From an uncultured Paracoccaceae bacterium (lineage in GTDB: Bacteria; Pseudomonadota; Alphaproteobacteria; Rhodobacterales; Rhodobacteraceae): a stretch of 64,000 nucleotides of DNA. Numbering within the stretch: position 1 is the first letter of the stretch; every line of letters begins with the position of its first letter. Made by a program: the position numbers and the translations under genes. The notes below the pieces were generated by a model. The model was not told the origin of the DNA and searched no databases. It saw only the letters and a list, made by a program, of their open reading frames with translations. Shown piece by piece: positions 9,331 to 18,244 of the stretch. The DNA is taken from assembly GCA_947503925.1 (NCBI GenBank), contig CANNFQ010000002.1, positions 124,001-188,000 of the forward strand. The letters run 5' to 3'.

Positions 9331-10125
9331 TCAGGCGTTTTTCCCCCTTCTGGGGCGATTGACGGGTTTGCGAGCCCTTGTCGGCTTGGGCTTGCCAGAA
9401 AGGCCAAGCTGATCACGGACCACACGTTGTTTGAGTTCTTCCACGTCGCCGGCTTTCAACCCACCCAATTGAAAGGGACCATAGCTGACCCGGATCAGCC
9501 GGTTGACCGTTACATCAAGCGCCTGCATGGCGCGGCGGATTTCGCGGTTCTTGCCTTCGCGCAGCGAAACGGTAAGCCACGCATTGGCCCCTTGCTGGCG
9601 ATCAAAAGTGACGGTCATTGGTTGGTAATGTATGCCCTCAACTTCAATCCCGGCGCGCAGCAGGTCCAGCTTGGCCTCGCTGACCGATCCGTTGATCCGG
9701 ACCCGGTAGCGGCGTAGCCAGCCGGTGCTGGGTAGTTCAAGCTGACGTTTGACCGCGCCGTCATTGGTCAAAAGCAGCAGGCCTTCGGAATTCAGATCAA
9801 GCCGGCCAACCGACATCACTCGCGGCAGGTTGTCGGGCAGGGCGGAAAAAACGGTCGGCCGGCCTTTTTCGTCGCGTTCGGTTGTCACCAGTCCGGCAGG
9901 CTTATGGTACAGCCAAATGCGCGGTGGATCCGGTTCGCCGACCGGCTTGCCATCAACGGTGATCTTGTCAGCGGCAGTCACATTCAGGGCCGGGCTGTCG
10001 ATGCTGCGCCCGTTTACAGAAACACGACCCGCCTCAATCATCCGCTCTGCCTCGCGACGGCTGGCAATGCCCGCGCGTGACAATATTTTGGCGATGCGGT
10101 CGCCGGATGGTGGATCAGTCTTCAT
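9331..10125 (-). CDS. rluB: Ribosomal large subunit pseudouridine synthase B
   Basis: 264 residues. An N-terminal S4 RNA-binding domain (IAKILSRAGIASRREAERMI) precedes an RsuA/RluB-type catalytic domain with the signature GRLDLNSEGLLLLTNDG containing the catalytic aspartate, and KNREIRRAMQ further on. It should isomerise a uridine in helix 80s of 23S rRNA. The C-terminal tail is short and basic (KPKPTRARKPVNRPRRGK), as usual in Rhodobacteraceae. Confidence 0.92.
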   Translation of the reverse strand: MKTDPPSGDRIAKILSRAGIASRREAERMIEAGRVSVNGRSIDSPALNVTAADKITVDGKPVGEPDPPRIWLYHKPAGLVTTERDEKGRPTVFSALPDNLPRVMSVGRLDLNSEGLLLLTNDGAVKRQLELPSTGWLRRYRVRINGSVSEAKLDLLRAGIEVEGIHYQPMTVTFDRQQGANAWLTVSLREGKNREIRRAMQALDVTVNRLIRVSYGPFQLGGLKAGDVEELKQRVVRDQLGLSGKPKPTRARKPVNRPRRGKNA

Positions 10126-10200
10126 GACACTGCTCTATGGCGCAGCGGCGCGCGGCGCAATGATTTGTGTTGATGAGGGCGCGATCTGGTTGGATCGGCA

Positions 10201-10989
10201 TCACTTCACAAGCGTGCCGCGCGCGGCATATAGCGCGACCGCTGCGGCATTGGACACATTCAAGGATCCGAAGCCACCGGCGGCATCGATACGAACAAGC
10301 GCATCGCAGGTTGCCAACGTCTTTTCCCGCAGGCCCGGCCCCTCAGCACCCATGACCAACGCAACGGCATGATCACGGCGATCAATCAGCGCCTCGTCAA
10401 TCGTTTGCTCAGCAGTACCATCAAGCCCCAACACGAGATAGCCCATGCCCCTTAACGCCACCATGGTGTCCGCCAGATTGCGCACCCGCAAATAGGGCTG
10501 ACGTTCCAGGGCGCCGCTGGCGGTTTTTGCCAATGCGCCGGTCTCCGGCGCCGCATGGCGTTGCACCGCAATCACCGCGCGGGCCCCAAATACTTCGGCA
10601 GAGCGCAGGATTGCACCCACATTGTGCGGGTCAGTCACGCGATCCAGAAGAACAAGCCGTGGAGGCATGGGCCCGGCACCCGTAGACAAATCCTCCACCG
10701 ATCCCCAGTTGAGCGGTTTTACCTCAAGCGCTGCCCCCTGATGGACCGATTGCGGGTCAAGGGGCGCTGCAAACTTGCGTGGGTCAGAAATTTCAGGTTC
10801 CAGGCCACCTTTGGCAACAGCTTCGCCCAAACGCTCCAACGCGTTGCGGGTCACAATCAGGCGTAATTTTTCGCGCGCCGGATTTTCCAGCGCGTCCCGC
10901 ACAGCATGTAAACCAAACAGCCAGACCGTTTCATGCGCGGCGACACGCTTTGCCTGCTCTTTGGCAATAACCCATTTCGGCTTTTTCAT
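10201..10989 (-). CDS. rlmB: 23S rRNA (guanosine-2'-O-) methyltransferase, TrmH/SpoU family
   Basis: About 262 residues. It has an N-terminal substrate-binding domain (ETVWLFGLHAVRDALEN) and a SpoU/TrmH knotted domain with the three family motifs: DRVTDPHNVGAILRSAE, LVMGAEGPGL and VRIDAAGGFGSLNVSNAAA. The enzyme 2'-O-methylates G2251-equivalent of 23S rRNA. An ATG at 10989 is preferred over an in-frame TTG at 11001, because it is preceded by a GGA-type ribosome site and matches family N-termini. Confidence 0.9.
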   Translation of the reverse strand: MKKPKWVIAKEQAKRVAAHETVWLFGLHAVRDALENPAREKLRLIVTRNALERLGEAVAKGGLEPEISDPRKFAAPLDPQSVHQGAALEVKPLNWGSVEDLSTGAGPMPPRLVLLDRVTDPHNVGAILRSAEVFGARAVIAVQRHAAPETGALAKTASGALERQPYLRVRNLADTMVALRGMGYLVLGLDGTAEQTIDEALIDRRDHAVALVMGAEGPGLREKTLATCDALVRIDAAGGFGSLNVSNAAAVALYAARGTLVK

Positions 10990-11114
10990 GTCGTGATCCA
11001 ATGTGACGGCCCATCAGTGGCGATAGCGCACATCGGCACCGCTGTGAAGGGGATGCAGATGGACCATATTTGTTATTGACGGCCCAAGGGACGGCGGGTA
11101 ATCAGCCCGTCAGT

Positions 11115-11198
11115 GGGCGACAGGCCGCAAGGTGTGGCAGGGGACTGTAACTCCCTCGCGGAGACGCACGCCTGGTTCGATTCCAGGGTCGCCCACCA
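11115..11198 (+). tRNA. tRNA-Tyr (GTA)
   Basis: An 84-base class II tRNA. The 7-bp acceptor stem GGGCGAC/GTCGCCC ends in discriminator A and encoded CCA. The anticodon loop reads CTGTAAC with anticodon GTA between stem arms GGGGA and TCCCT. A long variable arm (CGCGGAGACGC region) precedes the T arm, which contains GGTTCGATTCC. A possible promoter TTGAC lies about 40 bases upstream. Confidence 0.93.
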
Positions 11199-11478
11199 TA
11201 ACGCTATTGCGTTGATTTCCCAACCTCAAGATCGACCGTGGTCATATTTCTATTGGTACCGTATTCCAAAGAAGATGTGGGCTCACCTATACATTCGCCG
11301 ATGGCAGTTGCCATGGGGTGTTGTCAGCGACTCTATGCTCCTCGCTCTATTGAAAGCTCTGCCAAACCTTTTCGTTCGTCTCGTAATCGGTCCAGCGCGA
11401 TAATAAGATTATCAAAATAACATAATGAAACCAAAAAGATAACCGTTGTCCGGACTTGTGTGACAAGGCTCTCAGCAC

Positions 11479-12291
11479 CTAATAGCTCAACCAGGAGTTC
11501 TTGTCATAGCCATACGTTTCAAAATCTTTGCTGAAGGTGAGATATGTCATTTCTGCCAGTCTGGCGTCATAGAATTTCTGCTTAGCCTTGAAAGATGCGT
11601 TATCCTTTGATCCGGCAGATTTCACCAGTTGTGCCGGAGCGCCAATGGTTTCTAAGACCTTTGCGAGGTCGTTGGAGAAATTCTCAAATCGACCGACGAA
11701 ATGAAATTGGCAATAGGGTTGCCACATTGTCAGATGCTGGTGAAACCAGTGACGGTCCATATCGAAAGACCGTTGCTTTGAGACAAACTCAACAAATTCG
11801 CCAAACGATACCGGTGTGTCGTCAAGGTCAATTTCATTCGATTTGCGGCCTGTCATCTTTGCTTTGATCTTGCAAGCGACAGGCACGTAATTGCGCTTAT
11901 CGGGCGATTTCTGAGGGGCAAGTATCTTGTCTTTGTAGGCAGACAAAAGACGATCATAGGGGTTACGCACAAACCCAAATCGAAAATAGGAAGGATGCCG
12001 TAGTATGCGTACAAGACCAGCACCGGTCAGATGCTCCGGCCCGATCATGTTGGTTATTTCCTTGTTATGGATATGGACTTCCTTTTCGATGATGTCATTC
12101 CATCGACGTGGCCAATTATCCAATTCAAGTAGAGATTTCTTTATCTTTGTGCAGCCGACTTTTGAGTTCTCGATGTAAACAACATTCGAATTTTGCATCA
12201 GGGTCAGGCTGGACTGAAAGAATGGAGCATAATAGTTGCTGCGCCGAATACGGCCAGCAATCCACCTCCCCTTCAAGTCATCCAGTCGCAT
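11479..12291 (-). CDS. Sulfotransferase family 2-like protein
   Basis: 270 residues. A 5'-phosphosulfate-binding-like segment (YIENSKVGCTKIKKSL) and a 3'-phosphate-binding segment (FRFGFVRNPYDRLLSAYKDK) match PAPS-dependent carbohydrate sulfotransferases; VGRFENFSNDLAKVL near the end is also typical. It would transfer sulfate to a glycan, fitting the large glycosyltransferase gene nearby. It is more AT-rich than the chromosomal genes to its left and begins the accessory island. The 280 bases between tRNA-Tyr and this gene hold no gene I can support. Confidence 0.78.
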   Translation of the reverse strand: MRLDDLKGRWIAGRIRRSNYYAPFFQSSLTLMQNSNVVYIENSKVGCTKIKKSLLELDNWPRRWNDIIEKEVHIHNKEITNMIGPEHLTGAGLVRILRHPSYFRFGFVRNPYDRLLSAYKDKILAPQKSPDKRNYVPVACKIKAKMTGRKSNEIDLDDTPVSFGEFVEFVSKQRSFDMDRHWFHQHLTMWQPYCQFHFVGRFENFSNDLAKVLETIGAPAQLVKSAGSKDNASFKAKQKFYDARLAEMTYLTFSKDFETYGYDKNSWLSY

Positions 12292-12320
12292 GATTTAGTG
12301 GCTCCCGATGGCACGCCAAG

Positions 12321-12580
12321 TCAATTCTTCTCAACAAGGGAACTTTTACCAAATTCGCTGTCTACCTTGTGGCGAACGTTCCATCTATCGTGGAAAAATT
12401 CAATGCCCTGGATCCGCGCACGCTTTGCGCGATATGCTCCGTTTTGAGCGCAATTGCAAAGGATAGTGAGGCTGGGGTCGCAGTCAAAGACCTCCTTGTC
12501 AAAAGGAAGGTTTTTCACATAAAAATCAACGACTTTCATCAGAAACTTTCGTCCGTTCATTCCAATACATGGCGTGTTCG
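12321..12580 (-). pseudogene. Probable 3' remnant of an unknown gene cut by an IS5-family end
   Basis: An open frame of about 85 residues (from about NTPCIGMNGRKF to GKSSLVEKN) ends just before the sulfotransferase gene. Its 5' side runs directly into IS5-family sequence at 12581, where the apparent N-terminus is only a shadow of the transposase frame. The protein is not recognised. It reads like a real C-terminal region, but no start can be assigned. Confidence 0.35.
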
Positions 12581-12829
12581 CCTTAGGTTCCAGAACCACA
12601 ACCAAAAAATGATAGTCGCGGCGAGAGCGATAACTGACAAGAAGACTTTGAGGCACCTGTCGTAACGTGTTGAGATACGTCGCCAGTCTTTGAGACGACC
12701 GAACATTCTCTCGATGCGATTGCGGAGTTTACGCCGCGGCGGACCGACGGTCGATTGTTGTGAAGCCAAACGTAAATACTCGGTGAACTGACCCGTTGGT
12801 TGCAAAGAGACAGCAGTTGCTTCTGACAA
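12581..12829 (-). mobile_element. IS5-family transposase C-terminal fragment (copy A)
   Basis: The minus-strand frame encodes RNRIERMFGRLKDWRRIST followed by RYDRCLKVFLSVIALAATII, the C-terminal DDE-region hallmark of IS5-group transposases. Upstream of the arginine-rich start the sequence (12728-12829) departs from transposase, so the 5' part is lost. The stretch 12581-12725 is nearly identical to 15485-15628 in the same orientation. It is a non-functional remnant. Confidence 0.75.
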
Positions 12830-12855
12830 GGTGTCTAAAGCGTCTATCGAGTTGT

Positions 12856-15336
12856 CTAACTTTTGGGGATCAGAATGCCGAGAGAACGGACAACAGGATG
12901 AGAGGAGTCCTCAAAGAACTGGCGCGGCGAACGCCGTAATTTCGCCAGCTTGCGTCGCACCGGTGATCGATCAGGTGCGGAACGATACATGCTATTTCTT
13001 TCCTCCAGTATCGCGGGGAAGTTGCTCTGATAAGACTTAGCTGAGCCCTGCCTATCAGTGGTCTGACCACCGGACATAGATCGTTTAGGAGCATTGGGCG
13101 TCCGGGCCGCTAACCGGTCGAGCCTGACATCGGGGTTGTCGAAAATCTGCAAATGCAGATTTTCGGCAGTCTTGGTGTTGAGGTGCGGATAAAGCCAGGC
13201 GTGTAGCCCCGGATTTACCAATTGGTTTGAAAATGCAAATGTTGAGTGCGAGTCGGGACGGGCAACTTGTTCGTAAAGAACCCGGATGTGTCCGTCGTGC
13301 TTCAGAAGATCGGTCGGCGTAGGGGCACCCCGGTCGTCTGCGACAGAAAGACACGCGGACTGAAGGGCGAGGTCAATTTCATCTTGCGAAATGCTCGCCT
13401 GCCGCATGCCAAGGTCTTCAATGAAATCATAGATATCGTATAGTTGCTGGCTGACCCGAAGCGATGGCAAAATCCGTTCAAACAGATTGCCCGTTGTAAT
13501 AATTGGTTTCCCAGCGAGCGCCGCCTGGATAGCGTATCGAGGTGATTGAGTGACTACCATATCTGATGCATGGATCAACAATGCCAATGACTCGTTGCTG
13601 ACATCAAGCGCATTCTCTGATGAAAAGGCTTGCCCTTTCTCAAGCGATAAGCGGTCATACACCATTGCAGCTTTGTCGTTGCCCAGCAAAGGAAGCAAGG
13701 CGTTAACCAACGAGCGGAACCTTACCGGAGGCATTCCGAACAACGTTCGGGATGTGTCGTTTTCCTGTTCCGATTCTTGGATGTCTTCGGTGAGAATGAA
13801 AAGAGGCAGTATCTTTCCTGCCCGCCACTTGCTGCGTCGGAAAGTCGTAGCATTGATATCAGCGGTTTCGGGGAACTCTGCATGACACACAGCTGATAAA
13901 CGAGGATTATCGATCGGTTTTGGCGAGATCAGCTCTCCGTTCTGGAACGAAAAATAGAATGCTGTGCCAGGCGTTCCAGTTGGATAAACGAAATCAAATT
14001 CATGGTCGTTGGATTGCAGTTTACCGAACGCCTCGTAGAAATTCCTATCAGGCTCAAACGCCCCTATCACACAGCGTTCAACATCGCGACGTTGGCTAGG
14101 TTTTTGAAAACGGGCCAATAAGTCTGATGGCTTAGCAACGGAAACCGGTGAGTTTGGTGGGTATAACAACCCATTCGCAACCGATGGATCATCACTGAAC
14201 ACCCGATATGGCTGGCCAGTTTTTAAAGTGCTGCTCATCTCGAAAACTAAGCCGCTACTTACGAGGGTATCAAAGCGTTTTTCGTTACTATGAGAACTTG
14301 ACCTCCATGCCCGCTTCTCATGCGGAATGTGGAAAAGATAAAGTCCGTTCCTAAATGCTTCATCTCCAATCAGCCACGCGGTATCGCGCCAGTTGTCCGA
14401 CCCAATTTTTTCACTAGCTGGCTTGCGATGAAATTTGGTTGATTGCGCTGCTCCAGGAAAGGGTTGTGGAAACGACATTAGCTTCCAAAGAAAATGCCAG
14501 TCCTCCATGCCCCATCCACGAAATTCCTCGTGCTGCCCACCAAGCAAACTGTAAAAGCTTCTGCGAACGAGAATAGTCGAGTTGACCATCTGCAACTCAT
14601 CTAGGTGATCGGCAATTGGCGGACTAAAAAGGTCCTCGGGCAATGCTTTGCGCAAATCAGCGATTGCAGTGACCGGCGACAGCGGTTTGAGGTATGCAAC
14701 TGGGATGATCGAGAAGTAATTCTCCGCCTGCGAGAGGCGTCCCTTGTTTATGAACCGGTGAATTGCACGATGGAACCCGATGGGGGCGATCAGGTCGATA
14801 TCGGCGAACAGTAGATAGTCACCACGTGCTGCTGCGGCACCAATGTTCCGTGCACGGGCCAGCGAGTACTTCTTTGCGTCATCAGTATCGGCGACGTATA
14901 CACCACCAAAGGAGGTCACGCTGTCTTTGATGGCTACCCTCGCCGTATCATCGGTCGATGAGTCAACGATGATGACCTCAGTATCTGTCCGATCGTTTTC
15001 GAAGAAAGAGGCATAAATGGTTCGATCTATGATCTGCAAATCTGCGTCAGCTCTCACGCAGATTATGACGGATAGGCGCGGTGGCGAGGTAGTCTTATTG
15101 CTTCTTGATGATGGGGGCGCTCGGCGGGCGACATCGGATGACACACCATCTTTCCAAAGCGTCTTTATGGTCTTGGCAGCTTTGATTGTCTTGGTCATGA
15201 AAGTCCACCACCACAATTTTCTACAAGACCGACGACGGCAAACCACAATCTTGTTACTACCTTTGAACACAAGACATGCTGCGTTGTCGTCAACCCCATA
15301 AATCGCCATAAGTTGACAGTCAACACGGTCCATCAA
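12856..15336 (-). CDS. Large glycosyltransferase: GT2 domain plus capsule-synthesis-like C-terminal domain
   Basis: About 826 residues. From roughly residue 85 a GT2 (GT-A) domain begins (LSVIICVRADADLQIIDRTI) with a DxD-like site in LLFADIDLIAPIGFH, and a chondroitin-synthase-like acceptor motif GWGMEDWHFLWKL. The last ~400 residues contain a second unit (LLIHASDMVVTQSPRYAIQA, ALAGKPIITTGNLFE) that resembles KpsC/KpsS-type capsule glycosyltransferases. The protein probably builds a surface glycan; the sulfotransferase next door may modify it. The first ~60 residues look unlike the family, so the true start may be internal. It lies between two directly repeated IS5 fragments and is more AT-rich than the core chromosome. 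Confidence 0.7.
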   Translation of the reverse strand: MMDRVDCQLMAIYGVDDNAACLVFKGSNKIVVCRRRSCRKLWWWTFMTKTIKAAKTIKTLWKDGVSSDVARRAPPSSRSNKTTSPPRLSVIICVRADADLQIIDRTIYASFFENDRTDTEVIIVDSSTDDTARVAIKDSVTSFGGVYVADTDDAKKYSLARARNIGAAAARGDYLLFADIDLIAPIGFHRAIHRFINKGRLSQAENYFSIIPVAYLKPLSPVTAIADLRKALPEDLFSPPIADHLDELQMVNSTILVRRSFYSLLGGQHEEFRGWGMEDWHFLWKLMSFPQPFPGAAQSTKFHRKPASEKIGSDNWRDTAWLIGDEAFRNGLYLFHIPHEKRAWRSSSHSNEKRFDTLVSSGLVFEMSSTLKTGQPYRVFSDDPSVANGLLYPPNSPVSVAKPSDLLARFQKPSQRRDVERCVIGAFEPDRNFYEAFGKLQSNDHEFDFVYPTGTPGTAFYFSFQNGELISPKPIDNPRLSAVCHAEFPETADINATTFRRSKWRAGKILPLFILTEDIQESEQENDTSRTLFGMPPVRFRSLVNALLPLLGNDKAAMVYDRLSLEKGQAFSSENALDVSNESLALLIHASDMVVTQSPRYAIQAALAGKPIITTGNLFERILPSLRVSQQLYDIYDFIEDLGMRQASISQDEIDLALQSACLSVADDRGAPTPTDLLKHDGHIRVLYEQVARPDSHSTFAFSNQLVNPGLHAWLYPHLNTKTAENLHLQIFDNPDVRLDRLAARTPNAPKRSMSGGQTTDRQGSAKSYQSNFPAILEERNSMYRSAPDRSPVRRKLAKLRRSPRQFFEDSSHPVVRSLGILIPKS

Positions 15337-15360
15337 CTTGCGAATGAGTGGACGCTGTCA

Positions 15361-15435
15361 ACCAAGAGATGTAGATTTTCAGATGAGCAGTTCATTGGAA
15401 TGATCAAAGAGTATGAAGCTGGAGTTGACCTGCGC
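15361..15435 (+). mobile_element. IS3-family orfA fragment
   Basis: The plus-strand frame reads TKRCRFSDEQFIGMIKEYEAG, the start of the helix-turn-helix OrfA of IS3-group elements. It breaks off within 25 residues and runs into the IS5 end at 15485. It is a non-functional scar. Confidence 0.6.
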
Positions 15436-15484
15436 CCCAAGTCTCCTCCAGCTTTGCTCGGAGTCCCCGGGTTGAAATCTTTGG

Positions 15485-15640
15485 CCTTAGGTTCCAGAAC
15501 CATAACCAAAAATGATGGTCGCGGCGAGAGCGATAGCTGACAAGAAGACTTTGAGGCAACTGTCGTAACGTGTTGAGATACGTCGCCAGTCTTTGAGACG
15601 ACCGAACATTCTCTCGATGCGATTGCGGCGTTTATATCGG
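15485..15640 (-). mobile_element. IS5-family transposase C-terminal fragment (copy B)
   Basis: The minus-strand frame encodes KRRNRIERMFGRLKDWRRIS and FLSAIALAATIIFGYG, nearly identical to copy A at 12581-12725 and in the same orientation. Its 5' side fuses in frame to a tyrosine recombinase remnant at about 15640, so this is a 3' end left behind by an IS insertion or deletion. Confidence 0.75.
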
Positions 15641-16026
15641 CGCTTAGGGAAGAGGTGCTTTCCCCCAGTAGAGCGCATCAACGTGGCGTATTTTAACAGG
15701 CCAAGGTCAATAAGGCTTTGGTGAATTGGAACAAGCCTATAGCCAGCGAGTGTCTTTGCCCTGCGACCGTTGTCTCTGGATAGTAGGTCGAAATGGGGGA
15801 CCTCTTCATCGACCACATCTATTGGTGCACTTACTGCGATTTCATTTAGCCTTGCACCAGTGAACAGCAGTATTAGAGGAATCCAAAAGTGAGCGGCTGT
15901 GCTGCAATGGTGGGGATAGTTGTCTGGACCAAAAATAATCTTTAACGGGCTGTTTGAAAAGGGGCGTCGGTCCTCAGTCTCGGTTTCCTTAACCTTCGTA
16001 ATGAACCCTACGAACGGATTGGTCCA
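15641..16026 (-). pseudogene. Tyrosine recombinase (phage-type integrase) remnant
   Basis: Read on the minus strand, the frame gives TNPFVGFITKVKETETEDRR, then PFSNSPLKIIFGPDNYPHH, then FWIPLILLFTGARLNEIA with the box I arginine, and RAKTLAGYRLVPIHQSLIDL. This is the end of the core-binding domain and the first half of the catalytic domain of an alphaproteobacterial integrase. The box II HxxR and catalytic tyrosine are absent because the frame runs into IS5 copy B. A stop precedes the fragment upstream. It marks an older integration event in this island. Confidence 0.7.
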
Positions 16027-16098
16027 ATCGCGCCGTCAAAGGCTGCGGTCATGTTGTAGGCGTAGTCCAAGATCAGCTTGATCCATATGAGTCCGTCG

Positions 16099-16191
16099 TT
16101 AAGACACAAGGCTCGGGCGCTCTTCTTCGAACACCTCCCAGATGGTCTTGTCCCGCAGCTCCGGGTGCTTGTTCGCCTTCGCATAGCCGCC
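16099..16191 (-). pseudogene. Possible IS21-family istA remnant
   Basis: About 30 residues (KHPELRDKTIWEVFEEERPS) resemble a segment seen in IS21-type IstA transposases just before their C-terminal domain. Nothing on either side continues the gene. The match is from memory of the family only, so confidence is low. Confidence 0.35.
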
Positions 16192-16300
16192 ATTAGTTTC
16201 TACAATCTCAGATTTCCGTTTGGTTAGCTGTAATCTACCTTTACGAGAGCGATCGAATGATATTAACGTCCACTCAAATTTGGTTGATGGCTTGTCACAG

Positions 16301-17563
16301 ATGACTAGACTCCTTTGCGCTCCGCTGTGTTGGTTCACTTTTTGCTTCCAAGTTTCCGCGCAGCAAGTTGAAGCGTTTCCCGCTTCGGTGGAGTCTTGCC
16401 TGGAACAATCAGAGACAATAAGCACACAAATCACTGCATGTATGAATGCACTTGCAGCGGAGGAGCTAGACGGTAGTCAGCGCCTTTTGTTGGTTCAAAT
16501 GATTGTTGTGTTTCGAGGTGGAGCGGGAGACTTCGAAGCCGCTCTTACTGCCATTGATTCGGCCGGAAAGAGCGAAGCAAATCTGCTTTTGGCCATGGGC
16601 AATACGCAAGTTCAAGCAGAGCGTTACGATTTAGCGATGACTTTTTTTCAAGTTGCAGACGCGCACTTTTATAATGTTCCAGAAGTCCTGCCAATTGTCT
16701 CAAGATTTGTTGACGATATTGAGGTCATATTTGAAGATGACCCATCGGGGTTGATTGATCTGATAAACATAGGCCTTTCGTACCATCCAACAGATACCGA
16801 CCTTTTTGGTTTGAGAGCCGAAATATACACACAACTGAACCAAATTGAACGCGCCGAGCGGGATTGGATAGAGGCGGAGTACTTTGCGGCGTACCCTCAG
16901 CTCGTTCTATTTCGAGCCGCGCGTTCCTATTGGGAGAGTGGCTACGAAAGACGAGCTCTTACCCAACTTGAGATACTTTCCTATGACCTGCAACCCGACG
17001 GACCTTACGAACAGTTACTTAAAGATGGTTCGTCGGCTTTGTCGGCAAATGCCGAGTCGATAAGTCAAACGCTACTGGATGATTTGCCTACCTTCAGGAT
17101 TCGAGTTGCACGTTTGAAGCTGGAGGTACTTGAGGCCAGCAATCAACTGGATGATGCTCTGCTAGCCGCCAATGATTTGCTTGCTCTAGTCCCCAACGAT
17201 ATTCCTGCGACCTTGGGTAAAGCGCATATCCTTTCAAAACTTGAACGGAATGATGAGGCGCAAAACGCCTTTGACGCAGCTGTTACGCAAGCGCGTTTGG
17301 AGGATGACGGACCAATTGGCTTACTTAGCAGGGTAACCCTACTGGGTCGTGGTCTTTTTTTTGCGAAGCAAAACATGAATGATTTGGCAATTCAGGATTT
17401 TGATCTTGCGTTTTCTGCAATGGAACCGACTGAGATTACTGAATTGCAAAACTACCTAAAGCACTTGGGCTATTTCGATGGAGAAATTGACGGAATCTAT
17501 GGTGAACTAACACGGCGTGCGATCGCTCTGTGTATCCACAGTGATTCCTGTGAACTGGAATAA
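16301..17563 (+). CDS. Exported TPR-like protein with C-terminal peptidoglycan-binding domain
   Basis: About 420 residues from the ATG at 16301, which places a signal peptide (MTRLLCAPLCWFTFCFQVSA, then QQ) at the N-terminus; an earlier in-frame start at 16220 would bury it. The middle is helical and TPR-like (ALTAIDSAGKSEANLLLAMG, AMTFFQVADAHFYNV, DDALLAANDLLALVPNDIPA). The last ~40 residues, LQNYLKHLGYFDGEIDGIYG then LTRRAIALC, form a short peptidoglycan_binding_1 domain. A periplasmic protein is expected. It is AT-rich and isolated. Confidence 0.7.
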   Translation: MTRLLCAPLCWFTFCFQVSAQQVEAFPASVESCLEQSETISTQITACMNALAAEELDGSQRLLLVQMIVVFRGGAGDFEAALTAIDSAGKSEANLLLAMGNTQVQAERYDLAMTFFQVADAHFYNVPEVLPIVSRFVDDIEVIFEDDPSGLIDLINIGLSYHPTDTDLFGLRAEIYTQLNQIERAERDWIEAEYFAAYPQLVLFRAARSYWESGYERRALTQLEILSYDLQPDGPYEQLLKDGSSALSANAESISQTLLDDLPTFRIRVARLKLEVLEASNQLDDALLAANDLLALVPNDIPATLGKAHILSKLERNDEAQNAFDAAVTQARLEDDGPIGLLSRVTLLGRGLFFAKQNMNDLAIQDFDLAFSAMEPTEITELQNYLKHLGYFDGEIDGIYGELTRRAIALCIHSDSCELE

Positions 17564-17833
17564 CTCACTGAATTAAAAAAACATCCCGAACGGATGGCGT
17601 AAGAGTGAACCATTGGCTGCTGCGTGCAGTTAAAGGTCTTGCGCGCGTTCGTCGGCTAGAGAAGGTACCTTTTAGATGACACGCATTCTTTTTGGCGATA
17701 GCGCATTTTCCGACATTATCAGTCGTGGCTTGCGGGACGCCGAGAGCTTGAAAGACAGAGCTGAAGTCGCAAACGTTCCGGAACTTGGTGAAGGCGTTGG
17801 CAGGATTATCGTCGACCTTGACCGAAGTAGAGA
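17564..17833. other. Unassigned sequence with no supportable gene
   Basis: Short open frames on both strands cover this stretch (for example a minus-strand frame containing NPANAFTKFRNVCDFSSVF), but none has a convincing start, ribosome site or recognisable domain. It lies between the TPR gene and the recombinase/phosphoesterase junction and is best treated as decayed DNA. Confidence 0.4.
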
Positions 17834-17950
17834 GCAAAGGCAGGTCGTCCCCTCTTTGATACCATGCGCCAACAACTGCTGAACGGCAACGCCGAGGGCG
17901 TCATCATCCACCGCATAGACCGATCCTCTCGCAACTTCACCGACTGGGCG
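17834..17950 (+). pseudogene. Serine recombinase (resolvase family) remnant
   Basis: The plus-strand frame reads AKAGRPLFDTMRQQLLNGNA then EGVIIHRIDRSSRNFTDWA, the conserved middle of the resolvase catalytic domain of site-specific serine recombinases. A stop codon precedes it in frame, and after DWA the sequence becomes the reverse complement of another gene. The catalytic serine region and the DNA-binding domain are missing. Confidence 0.65.
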
Positions 17951-18039
17951 CATATGTCTTCCAGAACAGCCCTCAATGCGTCAGAGTTGCCATGGATGTC
18001 CGATATAACTGCAATTCGACTTCCCTTCAGTTTAGACAA
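17951..18039 (-). pseudogene. Metallophosphoesterase N-terminal remnant
   Basis: The minus-strand ATG at 18039 begins MSKLKGSRIAVISDIHGNSD and continues ALRAVLEDI, the first metal-binding motif (DxH) of calcineurin-like phosphoesterases. After about 30 residues the frame enters the oppositely oriented serine recombinase remnant. The rest of the gene, including the GDxxD and GNHD/E motifs, is lost. Confidence 0.6.
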
Positions 18040-18194
18040 TTTATCACTCCCTCGCGCTTTGGTGCTTCAATTTGGAACACCACAACATATTATGACTAGA
18101 AGAATGCACATTCATGGAAGAGCATATCATTGAGCCTAAAATGTGCCTGAGTCACTGCTCGATGAGGTCAAAAATCTGTAAGTCATTGAAAATT

Positions 18195-18244
18195 AATGGA
18201 GGCGAGTACCGGAATCGAACCGGTGTACACGGATTTGCAATCCG
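18195..18244. repeat. attL: 50-bp direct repeat, 3' part of tRNA-Cys
   Basis: These 50 bases are identical to 63086-63135, which form the 3' part (T arm, anticodon, encoded CCA) of the intact tRNA-Cys gene. Only the 3' part of the tRNA is present here, so it is not a functional gene. The pair bounds the integrated element at its left end. Confidence 0.92.

Noticed and set aside
16008-16193. 61-residue minus-strand frame (FDGAIGPIRS end) as a gene
   Set aside because: It is a frame shifted against the tyrosine recombinase remnant and has no start support.
18195-18244. Second tRNA-Cys gene
   Set aside because: Only the 3' part is present; the 5' acceptor strand and D arm are missing, so it is an att remnant.
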